Source: Paenibacillus camerounensis (GTDB lineage Bacteria > Bacillota > Bacilli > Paenibacillales > Paenibacillaceae). Taken from it: a stretch of DNA of 64,000 nucleotides. The notes beneath the pieces are model-generated. The model did not search any database, was not told the DNA's origin, and worked only from the letters and a program-made list of their open reading frames with translations. Where the stretch lies: positions 96,457 through 160,456 of the forward strand of contig NZ_CCDG010000039.1 in NCBI RefSeq assembly GCF_000723885.1, written 5' to 3'. The translations under genes were made by a program, and so were the position numbers. This document shows, piece by piece, positions 43,174 to 54,591 of this stretch; the stretch's first letter is position 1, and the number at the start of each line of letters is the position of its first letter.

Positions 43174-44802
43174 ATGCAGCCAAACTATGTGCTGGACCAG
43201 GCCGAATGGGACAAGCTTATTTCAGATACGGCCTATTATTTCGATGATCTGACCCTAAAGCGGGGGTTTCAATATTTCAAACAAAACCGCGTTGAGACTT
43301 TCTCCATCAGCGAACCCCGGAAGATGCGGGCGCTGGTTGAAGGCAGAGAGGCCTACCACGTCTATATCAGTCTGGATCAATTCTCCCGCAGCTATTGCGA
43401 TTGTCCGGTAGACGGACCCTGCAAGCATATGGCTGCAGTGCTCATGCACTATGCACATGCTCAAGGGCGGTCAGTGGCGCTCCTTGCGAATGCCAAGGCG
43501 ACGGCTAACCGCCCCAAAGCCGCTTCCCCTGATCCGGCGGATAAAGGAAACCGCAGCGCCCTGCTGAAAAAGCTCAGCGGGCTGATTCCCGAAGCAACTG
43601 TAGCCCAGTGGCATGAGTATATGCAGTTGCTTGCAGCCCCGCTGGATCATACAGTGCGGAATCCCCAGTATACCAGCCGGGCACTGAGTACCATTGATGA
43701 AGCCAAGACCGGGCTCTCTCCCGCTGCGGACAGGCTCTTCAGGCTGCATACCCGCCTCTTCATTCTGGAAAAGCTGCTGCAGCCTGTTCTGCCCGGAGCA
43801 GCCAGCGCTGCGCTGGGTTACTCGCTCGGCTATTATACCGCCATTGCCCTTTCTGAGCTGCGGACTGATATATTCTCGCTCCTCCAGCAGCCGCTGCCGC
43901 TGGAGACAGAGCCCGGAGAATGGCCCCGGGTGCTGGATACCGTATCCCATCTGCGCCAGGCCATGCTGGAGGAGACGCGGGACCGTTCAAGGGACCAGCC
44001 GCATCTCTCCGCCTGCTATGATCTGCTCTGGAGGCACTGGATTGTGCCCTCTGCAGACGGCAATGCGCTTTTTTCGGAGGAGCTGGAGACCCTTCAGCAG
44101 ACAGAAATCGGGCTTAAAGCCGCTCATTCCCGGCAGGCGCTGCTGCTGGCTAAAGGCCGGATGTATTTCCTGCTGGGCGACGACCAGGCAGCCTGGGAGC
44201 AGCTCCGCCAAGCCTCGGAGCGGCCCGGTGTCCACCCGGATGAGCTGCTGAGCTTCTTTGTCCCGCTCAGCCAGGCAGGGCACTGGTCCCGTCTTACAGC
44301 TTGGCTGGCCGAGATCGGCCCCCTGCTGACAAGCCGGTTATACAATCTGAGTGATTACGCCCGCTACTGGATGGATGCTGTCCGCCAGTTACCGGAAAGT
44401 GAGCCGCTTATGTGGGATACACTGTCCGGCATGCTGCCCCTCTCGTCTGAGATCTATGAGGAGCTGCTGCTGCAGTACGGCAAGTGGCGGGAATGGATGG
44501 ATTACCAGCTCGCTTCCGGCAAAATCCCTGCCGACTTCCGCGTCACAGACCTTCAGCCGCTGGAGAAGAATGCGCCTGAGCTGCTGCTGCCGTTCTATCA
44601 TCAGGCTGTGGAGCGGTTCGTGCTGGAGAAAAACAGGCACAGCTATAAATCTGCGGTCAAGCTGATCAAACGGCTGGCTAAGCTGTATAAAAAACTTAAG
44701 CGCGATGACCGCTGGGAGGAATTCATGGACGCCTTCACCTCCCGGAACAGCAGGCTGCGCGCGCTGCAGGAAGAGCTGCGGAAAGGAAAGCTGATCCCAT
44801 GA
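43174..44802 (+). CDS. SWIM zinc-finger protein paired with SNF2 helicase
   Basis: A 542-residue cytosolic protein. The SWIM motif CXCX6CXH is exact at about residues 74-84 (YCDCPVDGPCKHMAAVL). The remaining 400 residues are helical and repeat-like (TPR-like: ALLLAKGRMYFLLGDDQAAWEQLRQA, in parts). SWIM domains bind DNA or proteins. Its stop overlaps the start of the SNF2 gene by four bases (ATGA), so the two products probably form a complex. Such SWIM-SNF2 pairs are known in Firmicutes but their process is undefined. Confidence 0.9.
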   Translation: MQPNYVLDQAEWDKLISDTAYYFDDLTLKRGFQYFKQNRVETFSISEPRKMRALVEGREAYHVYISLDQFSRSYCDCPVDGPCKHMAAVLMHYAHAQGRSVALLANAKATANRPKAASPDPADKGNRSALLKKLSGLIPEATVAQWHEYMQLLAAPLDHTVRNPQYTSRALSTIDEAKTGLSPAADRLFRLHTRLFILEKLLQPVLPGAASAALGYSLGYYTAIALSELRTDIFSLLQQPLPLETEPGEWPRVLDTVSHLRQAMLEETRDRSRDQPHLSACYDLLWRHWIVPSADGNALFSEELETLQQTEIGLKAAHSRQALLLAKGRMYFLLGDDQAAWEQLRQASERPGVHPDELLSFFVPLSQAGHWSRLTAWLAEIGPLLTSRLYNLSDYARYWMDAVRQLPESEPLMWDTLSGMLPLSSEIYEELLLQYGKWREWMDYQLASGKIPADFRVTDLQPLEKNAPELLLPFYHQAVERFVLEKNRHSYKSAVKLIKRLAKLYKKLKRDDRWEEFMDAFTSRNSRLRALQEELRKGKLIP

Positions 44803-47798
44803 GCAAATCTATACGTAATCTAACGGTCCAGCTGGCCTTGACCCAGTACGGCGATGCCCTGATCTATGCCGTCGATGACAGGAATGACTATGTTCCCGGC
44901 GTCCAGCTGAAGCAGCTCCTGTTCGCCTGGCATGAAGAGTCCTTCTACGGAACCGAGCTGACTCTGCAGAATGCAGACGGCGTAGATCTGGTCGTGCTGC
45001 CTGCTGAGCAGGTTGTCCCGTTCTTCGCGCAGCAGCAGCTGCTGGGACATATAGGCTGGAGCTGGCAGGGTGATGCCGCCCTGCTGAGCGGGCTGGCCCC
45101 TGCCGTCTCGGATCTGCTGGCAGAGAAGCGGTATATGCCAGCCTTCGCCGCTTACCGCGAAGGCCAGCTGCAGTGGCAATGGGACAAGCACGCTATGCAG
45201 CAGATGGCCGAAGGAGATAGCGGACTCGCCGCTGCACTGCAGGGACTGTCCGGACGGACGGGCCTTGCAGCGGGTCTGGGCGCCGCCTTCTCGGCAGCAG
45301 TCTTCCAGCGCTATTACAGCACGGAAGCCGAAGCCGGCGACCTGCGCAGCGAATTCCCGCTGCTGTTCAGCGGCGGCGCAGCCGCGACCGGCCTGGATGA
45401 GGAGAGCTGGCTGATGTCGATCGGCTGGAAGGCGGACACTGCGCCGTTCCGGCCGGCGCTGCAGCTGCTTGAGCCGGATGAGGAGTCGCCTTACTGGCGG
45501 CTCCGGCTCCTTCTGCAGGACAAGCGCGATGAATCCGCGCTTGTGCCGCTGCGGCTCACTACGGACGGTGAGCCGCACGGCAAGTGGCCCGCATCGTGGA
45601 CGGAATTCGTCCGCGAGCGGGCATCCGGGTGGCTCTCGCGGCTGCGCGAGAGCCTGCCCGGCGGGCACATCGGCCACGGGGACGATGTGCTGGGTGAACC
45701 GCTGAGCGATGAGCTCGCGTGGCGGTTCCTGAACCAGGACAGCCGGCTGCTGCTGGAAGCCGGCTGGCAGGTGCTGCTGCCGGCGTGGTGGGAGGCCGCC
45801 AGCCGCCGGAAGCCGCGCCTGCGCGCCAGAATCAGCTCCGGCGAGGCCAGCCGCGGGGGCGGCAGGTCGCTGTTCGGGCTGGATGCGCTGGTCGACTTCG
45901 ACTGGCGCATCTCGATCGGCGACGCCGACCTCTCGGAGACGGAGTTCGCCGAGCTGGTCGCGCGCGGCGAGCGGCTTGTGCAGTTCCGGGGCAAGTGGAT
46001 TCCGCTTGACCCCGCCCTGCTGGCCCAGATTCAGCGGGCCATGGCCGGGATGGACAAGTCGCGGGGCCTGTCCTTCCAGGATGTGCTGCAGCTGCACCTG
46101 CTGGGCAGCGGCGAGGAGGACGGCGGCGCGGAAGCTGCGGCGGCAGAGGCCGAGCAGCAGGCGGCGCTCGTCCGGCTGGAGGTGGAGCTGAACGAGCAGC
46201 TGGTTCAGCTGATCGGACAGCTCGGACAGCGCTCCCAGTGGCCGCGCCCGCCCGTGCCGGCCGCCCTGCGGGCTGAGCTGCGCAGCTACCAGCATGAGGG
46301 CTTCGCCTGGCTGGCATTCCTGCGCCGCTTCGGGCTTGGGGCCGTACTGGCCGATGACATGGGCCTCGGCAAAACCGTGCAGCTGATCTCCTATCTGCTG
46401 CACATGAAGGAGCTTGCCGCCGATCTGGAGGCTGCCGTGCCGCAGACTGATCCGCCGGACTGGCCGGCGCTGATTATCTGCCCTACCTCCGTGCTCGGCA
46501 ACTGGCAGAAGGAGCTGCAGCGCTTCGCCCCATCCCTGAACGTTATGCTGCATTACGGCAGCCGGCGGCTGAATGCCGGATATTTCTACGGCGCAGCCTC
46601 GCAGGCGGATGTCGTCCTGACTTCGTATGCTACAGCTGCGCTTGACCAGGAGCTGCTGCAGCAGTTCACCTGGGCTGCAGTATGCCTGGATGAAGCGCAG
46701 AACATCAAGAACGCAGGAACCAAGCAGTCTGCCGCAGTACGCAGCTTCCCGGCGCTGCACCGGATTGCCCTGACGGGTACGCCGATTGAGAACCGGCTGT
46801 CCGAGCTGTGGTCCATCTACGATTTCATTACACCGGGGTACCTGGGCAGCGCCAAGTCCTTCCAGGACCGGTTCGCAAACGCGATTGAAAAGGAGCGGAA
46901 TCCTGAGCGGACAGCCGATCTCCAGAAGCTGGTGAAGCCGTTCATGCTGCGGCGCAAAAAGAAAGACCCTAGCATCCAGCTGGATCTTCCGGACAAAAAT
47001 GAAATGAAAACCTACGTCAATCTGACGGCAGAGCAAGCAGCCCTGTACGACCAGAACGTAACCGGGCTGCTGGAGAAGATGAGCAAGCTGGAGGGGATTG
47101 AGCGCAAGGGAGCCATCCTTGCAGCACTGACCAGCCTCAAGCAGCTCTGCGATCATCCGGTGCTGCTGACGAAGGAGGCGCTGCCTGATTCGGACAGCGA
47201 AGCTGGAGCCGCCGCATCTCTGATTGAGCGCTCTGCCAAGCTGGAACGGCTGCTCGCAATGGTGCGTGAGCTGCGCGAAGAGAATGAGCGCTGCCTGATC
47301 TTCACCCAGTATGTCGGCATGGGCCAGATGCTCCAGTCTGTGCTCAGCCAGGAGCTGAAGGAACCGGTGCTGTACTTGAACGGCAGCACTTCCAAGCAGG
47401 CCCGCGACCGCATGATTGAGCTGTTCCAGACCCCGGCGCCTCCCGAGGGGGCTCCGCAGGCGGCTGAGCAGCCGAATGTGTTCATTCTCTCGCTCAAGGC
47501 AGGCGGCGTAGGCCTTAACCTGACGGCGGCCAACCATGTGTTCCACTTCGACCGCTGGTGGAATCCGGCTGTAGAGAACCAGGCCACCGACCGTGCCTAC
47601 CGGATGGGCCAGACCAAGGATGTTCAGGTACACAAATTTATCTCGCTTGGTACACTGGAGGAACGGATTGACGAGATGCTGGAGAGCAAGCAGCAGCTAA
47701 GCGATGATGTCATCTCCGGCTCCGAGAACTGGATTACCGAGCTTAACAATGATGCGCTGAAGGATCTGTTCACGCTGCGGCGGGAATGGGCAGGCTGA
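44799..47798 (+). CDS. SNF2-family DEAD/DEAH ATPase (bacterial SWI2/SNF2)
   Basis: A 999-residue ATPase. The N-terminal 500 residues contain a bacterial SNF2-associated region (DUF3670-like: LDALVDFDWRISIGDADLSETEFAELVARGERLVQFRGKWIPLDP, in parts). The helicase core has LADDMGLGKTVQ near 518, LDEAQNIKN near 630, TGTPIENRLSELWS, and the C-terminal helicase part FTQYVGMGQML, LSLKAGGVGLNLTAANHVFHFDRWWNP (in parts) and TDRAYRMGQ. It translocates on double-stranded DNA by family precedent; the substrate is unknown. Coupled to the SWIM gene. Confidence 0.95.
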   Translation: MSKSIRNLTVQLALTQYGDALIYAVDDRNDYVPGVQLKQLLFAWHEESFYGTELTLQNADGVDLVVLPAEQVVPFFAQQQLLGHIGWSWQGDAALLSGLAPAVSDLLAEKRYMPAFAAYREGQLQWQWDKHAMQQMAEGDSGLAAALQGLSGRTGLAAGLGAAFSAAVFQRYYSTEAEAGDLRSEFPLLFSGGAAATGLDEESWLMSIGWKADTAPFRPALQLLEPDEESPYWRLRLLLQDKRDESALVPLRLTTDGEPHGKWPASWTEFVRERASGWLSRLRESLPGGHIGHGDDVLGEPLSDELAWRFLNQDSRLLLEAGWQVLLPAWWEAASRRKPRLRARISSGEASRGGGRSLFGLDALVDFDWRISIGDADLSETEFAELVARGERLVQFRGKWIPLDPALLAQIQRAMAGMDKSRGLSFQDVLQLHLLGSGEEDGGAEAAAAEAEQQAALVRLEVELNEQLVQLIGQLGQRSQWPRPPVPAALRAELRSYQHEGFAWLAFLRRFGLGAVLADDMGLGKTVQLISYLLHMKELAADLEAAVPQTDPPDWPALIICPTSVLGNWQKELQRFAPSLNVMLHYGSRRLNAGYFYGAASQADVVLTSYATAALDQELLQQFTWAAVCLDEAQNIKNAGTKQSAAVRSFPALHRIALTGTPIENRLSELWSIYDFITPGYLGSAKSFQDRFANAIEKERNPERTADLQKLVKPFMLRRKKKDPSIQLDLPDKNEMKTYVNLTAEQAALYDQNVTGLLEKMSKLEGIERKGAILAALTSLKQLCDHPVLLTKEALPDSDSEAGAAASLIERSAKLERLLAMVRELREENERCLIFTQYVGMGQMLQSVLSQELKEPVLYLNGSTSKQARDRMIELFQTPAPPEGAPQAAEQPNVFILSLKAGGVGLNLTAANHVFHFDRWWNPAVENQATDRAYRMGQTKDVQVHKFISLGTLEERIDEMLESKQQLSDDVISGSENWITELNNDALKDLFTLRREWAG

Positions 47799-47827
47799 GT
47801 TTTTCCACAGGTGGAGTTCCGCCGCAC

Positions 47828-47956
47828 TTAGTTGGATTTCCGCCACTTAAATTCATCATATCTGATCCTTTTTAAGGATTAGGTGGTATTTCTCTAACTA
47901 ATAGTCCTCTACCTGTGAGAGGCCTGAGAAATAGATGGAGAATCACCACTTAGCTT
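47828..47956. repeat. Palindromic repeat cassette D (three elements of family A)
   Basis: Three imperfect palindromes of the TTAGNTGGA...CCACNTAA type begin at 47828, 47879 and about 47931 (spacings 51 and 52 bp). The rest of the gap up to 48075 shows no gene or other structure. Confidence 0.75.
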
Positions 47957-48075
47957 ATTCAGCGAGGCTCCGGCACTCCGGGGCATAAGTCCAGTCCGGA
48001 TATTATACAAGAACGGCCCGTAGCAGAAGGCCACTGATAAACTGACCTTTTCTGGTAAAGCCACAATCATATCTC

Positions 48076-48126
48076 AAAAAAAACGGCGTCCACTCGTTTC
48101 TTCCGAATGGACGTCGTCTTTTTCTT
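48076..48126. terminator. Large bidirectional terminator
   Basis: ACGGCGTCCACTCG pairs with CGAATGGACGTCGT, with A-rich and T-rich flanks of seven or more bases. It serves the SNF2 operon on the left and the spore-surface-like gene on the right. Confidence 0.75.
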
Positions 48127-48253
48127 GTTATTATTGGCTTTCGTTTACTCCATCCGTTTCAGTATTCGCTTTAAATTAACGGTGAATATCACCCTGGCTT
48201 CCTGGATTTCCATACCGTTTCCCGGGAAATCAGGGGCTAGAAATACGTTGGCC

Positions 48254-49048
48254 TCACCACTGCTCCGACATTCGAAACGTTGCAGCCACACTATCCTCGC
48301 CGGCAAGCGAGCTGATTACGAGCGTAATCGGCTCCTCCTGCAGATCGTACACCAGCTGCTGGTTTAGCAGACTCACCGCAATATTCTGATAAGCTCCGGC
48401 AATGCCTGATCCAAGGCCCTGCGTAATGACCTTCCCTCCCGTTACCGTCGTACACGTGTAATTAACCTGCAGCGCAGTTTCGTTTGACGGAATTGCCGTT
48501 GTCGGTGTCGGAAAATTAACAAAGCTGCCGTTGAGCGTACCGCCAGCTATCAGCTGATAGCGAACCGGTGTTGATGCGAGGATCTCCAGACTGTCTGCCC
48601 GCAGCTCAGCCGCTACCGCTTCAGGTATCGCAAGCGCCCCGTTTCTGCGGAAGCTGATAGCCGCAAAGCCGGCTGCTGTCAGGGTGATATTGTCGCGGAA
48701 CTCCGAAGTAATCCGGCTTACGGCCAGCTGCTGCATTTTAACTGGGGAATAGATCCCCGCGCTGTCGACAAGAAAAATCTGAACACGCAGATTCTCCTGG
48801 GAATAGACTACATTGAACTGAAAGAAGTCATGCTCAATATTGTAGGTTCTGCTGATCACTTCCTGGTAATCCAGCTCAAACAGCTCCTGAACAAACATAG
48901 TTTCCGGGCTCACATCGTTGTTCAGTCCGGTCAGATACACCACGGCCCGGGACGTCCCGTTGTTAACGACCTTAACAACTGCCTGGCTTATGGGCCCGAA
49001 ACCCGGTGTGGCATTGCTCGTCAGTGTATTCGAAGTTAATACAGGCAT
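48254..49048 (-). CDS. Exosporium-associated-like protein sharing a domain with the collagen-like protein
   Basis: A 264-residue protein without a classical signal peptide. The N-terminal half (about 10-115) is beta-rich and has the same layout as the N-terminal domain of the collagen-like protein encoded at 51021-53360: a VVNNG/IDNRS strand, a glycine turn, a [19 protein letters not shown] strand, VQIFL/VQISL, and AVSRI/LVSAE at the end. The C-terminal half is also beta-rich and ends FRMSEQW. GGAGAGGAGG precedes the start. A perfect sigma-K -10 motif lies 35 bp upstream, suggesting late mother-cell expression and a spore-surface location. Confidence 0.78.
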   Translation of the reverse strand: MPVLTSNTLTSNATPGFGPISQAVVKVVNNGTSRAVVYLTGLNNDVSPETMFVQELFELDYQEVISRTYNIEHDFFQFNVVYSQENLRVQIFLVDSAGIYSPVKMQQLAVSRITSEFRDNITLTAAGFAAISFRRNGALAIPEAVAAELRADSLEILASTPVRYQLIAGGTLNGSFVNFPTPTTAIPSNETALQVNYTCTTVTGGKVITQGLGSGIAGAYQNIAVSLLNQQLVYDLQEEPITLVISSLAGEDSVAATFRMSEQW

Positions 49049-49082
49049 TTCGCCTCCTCCTCTCCAAGTAACTCACATCCTA

Positions 49083-49108
49083 TATTGTATGCATACAAGT
49101 TTAGAAGT
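49083..49108 (-). promoter_or_regulatory. Putative sigma-K promoter
   Basis: On the minus strand CATACAATA (49091-49083) fits the sigma-K -10 consensus CATANNNTA exactly, and an AC dinucleotide (49108-49107) lies 15 bp upstream at the -35 position. Confidence 0.55.
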
Positions 49109-49139
49109 TTCTGGATTCGGCATAGCTCAGGGAACCCGT

Positions 49140-49168
49140 TTGCCAGAAAATAACGGATGTGCTAAGAT
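49140..49168 (+). promoter_or_regulatory. Promoter of the hflX leader
   Basis: TTGCCA (49140-49145) and TAAGAT (49163-49168) are spaced 17 bp apart, with TGC directly before the -10 box (extended -10). The predicted start lies about 25 nt before the leader ORF. Confidence 0.6.
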
Positions 49169-49199
49169 TAACTCAACTTTTAGGAACGGAGGGTTGCAA

Positions 49200-49244
49200 A
49201 TGAATGTGATAGATTTTATCCGGATTCGTACTTTGCGCGGCTAA
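49200..49244 (+). CDS. 14-residue leader peptide with Arg-Ile-Arg motif
   Basis: A complete small ORF, MNVIDFIRIRTLRG, preceded at ideal distance by GGAGGG. R8-I9-R10 is a +X+ motif, and R13 adds a further basic residue near the end. +X+ sequences are known to arrest ribosomes carrying macrolides. It is the first ORF on the predicted hflX transcript, 411 bp before the hflX start. Its size, position and motif suggest a regulatory leader peptide rather than a functional protein. Translation is not proven. Confidence 0.6.
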   Translation: MNVIDFIRIRTLRG

Positions 49245-49546
49245 TCAGATATGAATAGCGCTAAAGTTCTGCCCATGTGCAGAGGTCTCAGGATAGGTCT
49301 ATCCATTTTTAAAGGCAACCCGCAGCTTGACAGGCGGACCGGTGTTCCGGTATAAATCCGCTAAGCCTTTAGAAATTGTATTATTCATAGCAATGAATTC
49401 TTATCTTCGATGAGGCTTCGGGAATTCCGTTTTCGCTGGCATACGTCCGGCTGAACGGGGGCATCTCAGCTGTGAATTATACCTGCTGTAAGGTAACGTG
49501 CGTACACCGCATGTTACCTCCAGCCTATTCTGTTACCTCTATTGCA
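49245..49546 (+). ncRNA. hflX: Structured leader of hflX (candidate attenuator)
   Basis: A 300-nt non-coding leader with several possible hairpins: CTGC/GCAG at 49274-49286, GGATAG/CTATCC at 49291-49310 followed by ATTTTT, a long composite stem AAAGGC/GCCTTT (about 49314-49373) with an inner CCGG/CCGG hairpin, and GGTAAC/GTTACC at 49492-49518. GTTACCTC occurs twice (49513 and 49532), so GGTAAC has two alternative partners. It lies between a leader ORF and an intrinsic terminator. Confidence 0.5.
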
Positions 49547-49576
49547 AGCACAGGCAGATAACGCCTGTGCTTTTTT
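49547..49576 (+). terminator. hflX: Intrinsic terminator upstream of hflX
   Basis: AGCACAGGC (49547-49555) pairs perfectly with GCCTGTGCT (49563-49571), loop of seven bases, followed by TTTTTT. It ends 80 bp before the hflX start codon with no other start in between, so it must be bypassed for expression. Confidence 0.8.
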
Positions 49577-49655
49577 ATGTCTGTCTGGACCGCAATCTCC
49601 CGCCGTTAGCCCGTATACTATATTTTTTTTCAAATCTCAGGAGGTTGATGAATAT

Positions 49656-50924
49656 ATGGAAACCACTCAGCAGAAAGCGATTATTGTTGGGGTACAGCTG
49701 CAAAACGAAACGAATTTCACCTATTCCATGGAGGAGCTGCGCAATCTGGCGGCTGCCTGCAATATCACAGTTACCGGGGAGCTGAGCCAGAAGGCCAGCC
49801 GGATTAACCCTTCCCATTATCTGGGTACAGGTAAAATCCAGGAGCTGTCCATGCTGGTGGAGGATGAGGATACCCTGATCATTTTTAATGATGAGCTGAC
49901 TCCTTCACAAATCCGCAACCTGGAGTCCTCCCTGGACCGTCAGGTCATTGACCGGACAATTCTGATTCTGAATATCTTTGCCGACCGCGCCAAAACAAAA
50001 GAGGCCCAGCTTCAGGTTGAAGTCGCTCAGCTTCAGTATATGCTGCCCCGTCTGACCGGAATGCGGGAATCACTCGGCCGCCAGGGGGGCGGATCAGGCC
50101 TCAAAAACAGAGGTGCCGGTGAAACGAAGCTTGAGCTGGACCGCAGAAGAATTGAAGAGCGGATCACGGCATTGCAGGCCGAGCTGCAGGGTCAGGTGGA
50201 ACGGCGCCAGATTCAGCGGAGACAGCGTCATAAGAATGAAGTTCCTGTGGTTTGTCTTGTCGGCTATACCAACGCAGGCAAGTCCAGCCTGCTGAATGCA
50301 ATGGTTGAGACTTATCATCCAGGCTCGAATAAACAGGTGTTCGCCAAGAATATGCTGTTCGCAACGCTGGAGACATCCGTCCGCAGCATTAAGCTGCCGG
50401 ACCACAAAACCTTTCTCTTAACAGATACCGTAGGCTTCGTCAGCCAGCTGCCCCATCATCTGGTCAAGGCGTTCCGCTCTACACTGGAGGAAGTAACCGA
50501 AGCGGACCTGCTGATTCATGTCGTAGATGCCTCTGATCCGCAGCATGAGCAGCATATGGCAGTAACTTCAGAAACGTTGAAAGCGCTGGGGGCTGACGGT
50601 ATTCCTACAGTGTATGCTTACAATAAGTCGGATCTGACTGACCGTGCCTACCCGGCTGTCGAAGGCGACTCGGTTACAGTCTCTGCCAGGCAGAGCAGCG
50701 GAATTCCCGAGCTTACGGGGCTGATTCGTTCACATGTGTTCAACGATTATATCCAGTGTGAAATACTTGTGCCGTTTGACCGCGGGAGCATCGTTTCTTA
50801 TTTTAACGAACACGCCCATGTTCAGGAGGTCAGCTACGAAGAGCAGGGTACACGGCTGCGGCTGGAATGCAGAGCAACTGATTATGAGCGGTTCCGCAAT
50901 GATTTTGTAGAGCTGTCACACTAG
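49656..50924 (+). CDS. hflX: Ribosome-associated GTPase HflX
   Basis: A 422-residue GTPase. The N-terminal HflX domain contains SHYLGTGKIQELSMLV and LIIFNDELTPSQIRNLE; the linker has LPRLTGMRESLGRQGGGSG; the G domain has G1 GYTNAGKSSLLNAM, G3 DTVGF and G4 NKSD. HflX splits stalled or stress-damaged ribosomes, and some Firmicute homologues give macrolide/lincosamide resistance. The start at 49656 is preferred (AGGAGG upstream, METTQQK) over the open frame from 49542. A leader with an intrinsic terminator precedes it, so antibiotic-responsive attenuation is likely. Confidence 0.94.
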   Translation: METTQQKAIIVGVQLQNETNFTYSMEELRNLAAACNITVTGELSQKASRINPSHYLGTGKIQELSMLVEDEDTLIIFNDELTPSQIRNLESSLDRQVIDRTILILNIFADRAKTKEAQLQVEVAQLQYMLPRLTGMRESLGRQGGGSGLKNRGAGETKLELDRRRIEERITALQAELQGQVERRQIQRRQRHKNEVPVVCLVGYTNAGKSSLLNAMVETYHPGSNKQVFAKNMLFATLETSVRSIKLPDHKTFLLTDTVGFVSQLPHHLVKAFRSTLEEVTEADLLIHVVDASDPQHEQHMAVTSETLKALGADGIPTVYAYNKSDLTDRAYPAVEGDSVTVSARQSSGIPELTGLIRSHVFNDYIQCEILVPFDRGSIVSYFNEHAHVQEVSYEEQGTRLRLECRATDYERFRNDFVELSH

Positions 50925-50946
50925 CCTTTCCGCATAAAAAGTTTAA

Positions 50947-50988
50947 AGAGCCGGCCCGGGATTACCCCGGGAACCGGCTTCTTTTTTT
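50947..50988. terminator. Bidirectional terminator after hflX
   Basis: AGCCGG-CCCGGG pairs with CCCGGG-CCGGCT with a two-base interruption, followed by TTCTTTTTTT. It separates the convergent hflX and collagen-like genes. Confidence 0.85.
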
Positions 50989-51020
50989 GCCTGTAGTATA
51001 CCTGTGCTACACACAGAGCA

Positions 51021-53729
<2,709 letters not shown>

Positions 53730-54455
53730 TTACTTATAAATATAGGTGCGTACACCAATCCTCGAAAAGATAGCATTTTTACCGCTATTTCCCCTTATCG
53801 CCGGTACGCCGCCTCTCGCCGCAAGCCCGCTGATATAGGCAAAATTGGGATGCAGCGCCTCATCGGTCAAGTATGCAGACGTCCTGCTGCCCGGAACCCT
53901 TTTCCTGTTAAGGGAAGCTATCATTTCTTCGGCACTCTTAATGCCGAGTCCGTGTCCGTAGTACTGGTCTGCCCCCAGCATAATCGCATTTTCCCCCTGC
54001 CATTCCGGCAGCTCCGGATCATGATCCGGGTTTTTGAAATACACCACGTCCCCCGGCTGCATCTCGAACTTATTAAAGGTGGTAATCATCTGCAGATTGC
54101 TGTCGTAATTCCAGTCCCACAGGAAGAGGTCCGTAAAATAGCGGTCAAACGCGTCCGCACCGATTGAGGCTATCGTCGCTTTATAGAGAATCATCACCAT
54201 CGCCATTGCACATTCAAATGCATACAGCTGACCATTCACAAAAATATCATTAACCGCCGCCGAAGGGCGCACTCCCTGTCTCAGCTCGAATCCGCCGCTT
54301 GCTGTACGGTTCCAATACTTCGGATTGCAGCGGGAATTTTTAAAATCGGAAAAATCGGTTCCGCCTGCATTCATCAGCATCGCCGCCGCCAGTATCTCCC
54401 CCCGCATCCTCTGCTCAAAATCCGAGCCTCCGGGTGAGCCATAGCCGAATCCCAT
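53730..54455 (-). CDS. tgl: Spore protein-glutamine gamma-glutamyltransferase (Tgl-like)
   Basis: A 241-residue transglutaminase, close to B. subtilis Tgl (245 residues). The key motif LYAFECAMAMVMILYKA carries the catalytic Cys82, and other matches are SIGADAFDRYFTDLFLWDWNY, GDVVYFKNPDHDPELPEWQGENAIMLG (in parts) and YYGHGLGI. Tgl cross-links spore coat proteins through epsilon-(gamma-glutamyl)lysine bonds. A CATANNNTA-like box 45 bp upstream suggests sigma-K control. Together with the collagen-like gene downstream it marks a spore-surface cluster. Confidence 0.9.
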   Translation of the reverse strand: MGFGYGSPGGSDFEQRMRGEILAAAMLMNAGGTDFSDFKNSRCNPKYWNRTASGGFELRQGVRPSAAVNDIFVNGQLYAFECAMAMVMILYKATIASIGADAFDRYFTDLFLWDWNYDSNLQMITTFNKFEMQPGDVVYFKNPDHDPELPEWQGENAIMLGADQYYGHGLGIKSAEEMIASLNRKRVPGSRTSAYLTDEALHPNFAYISGLAARGGVPAIRGNSGKNAIFSRIGVRTYIYK

Positions 54456-54495
54456 TCTGTCAGCCCCTTTCCTGATTCCTTTACAAAATATAGGT

Positions 54496-54504
54496 TATTG
54501 TACG
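54496..54504 (-). promoter_or_regulatory. Possible sigma-K -10 box of the Tgl gene
   Basis: On the minus strand CGTACAATA differs from CATANNNTA at one position; an AC lies 17 bp upstream. Weak by itself, supported by the coat function of the gene. Confidence 0.3.
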
Positions 54505-54542
54505 TGTCGGGTCTTTAGTTGGTGCACACTTTCTGTCACATT

Positions 54543-54578
54543 CCAAAAAAGTCCGGTCCCCTTCCGGGGCCGGACTTT
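54543..54578. terminator. Terminator after the AdeR-like gene
   Basis: AAGTCCGGTCCCC and GGGGCCGGACTT form a 12-13 bp stem, with TTTTTT on the minus-strand exit. Confidence 0.85.
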
Positions 54579-54591
54579 CACCTGTGCATGA

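Noticed and set aside
44820..47633. 937-codon minus-strand ORF opposite the SNF2 gene
   Set aside because: GC-rich codon usage leaves antisense frames open. The plus strand has all helicase motifs; the antisense translation shows no domain.
48107..48367. 86-codon plus-strand ORF overlapping the end of the 48254-49048 gene
   Set aside because: It starts inside a terminator hairpin and lacks a ribosome binding site.
49314..49373. Known riboswitch class (c-di-GMP-I, ZTP, T-box or guanidine) in the hflX leader
   Set aside because: AAAGGCAACC is superficially similar to c-di-GMP-I, but the required GAAA tetraloop and receptor positions are missing; no T-box or other conserved core was found.
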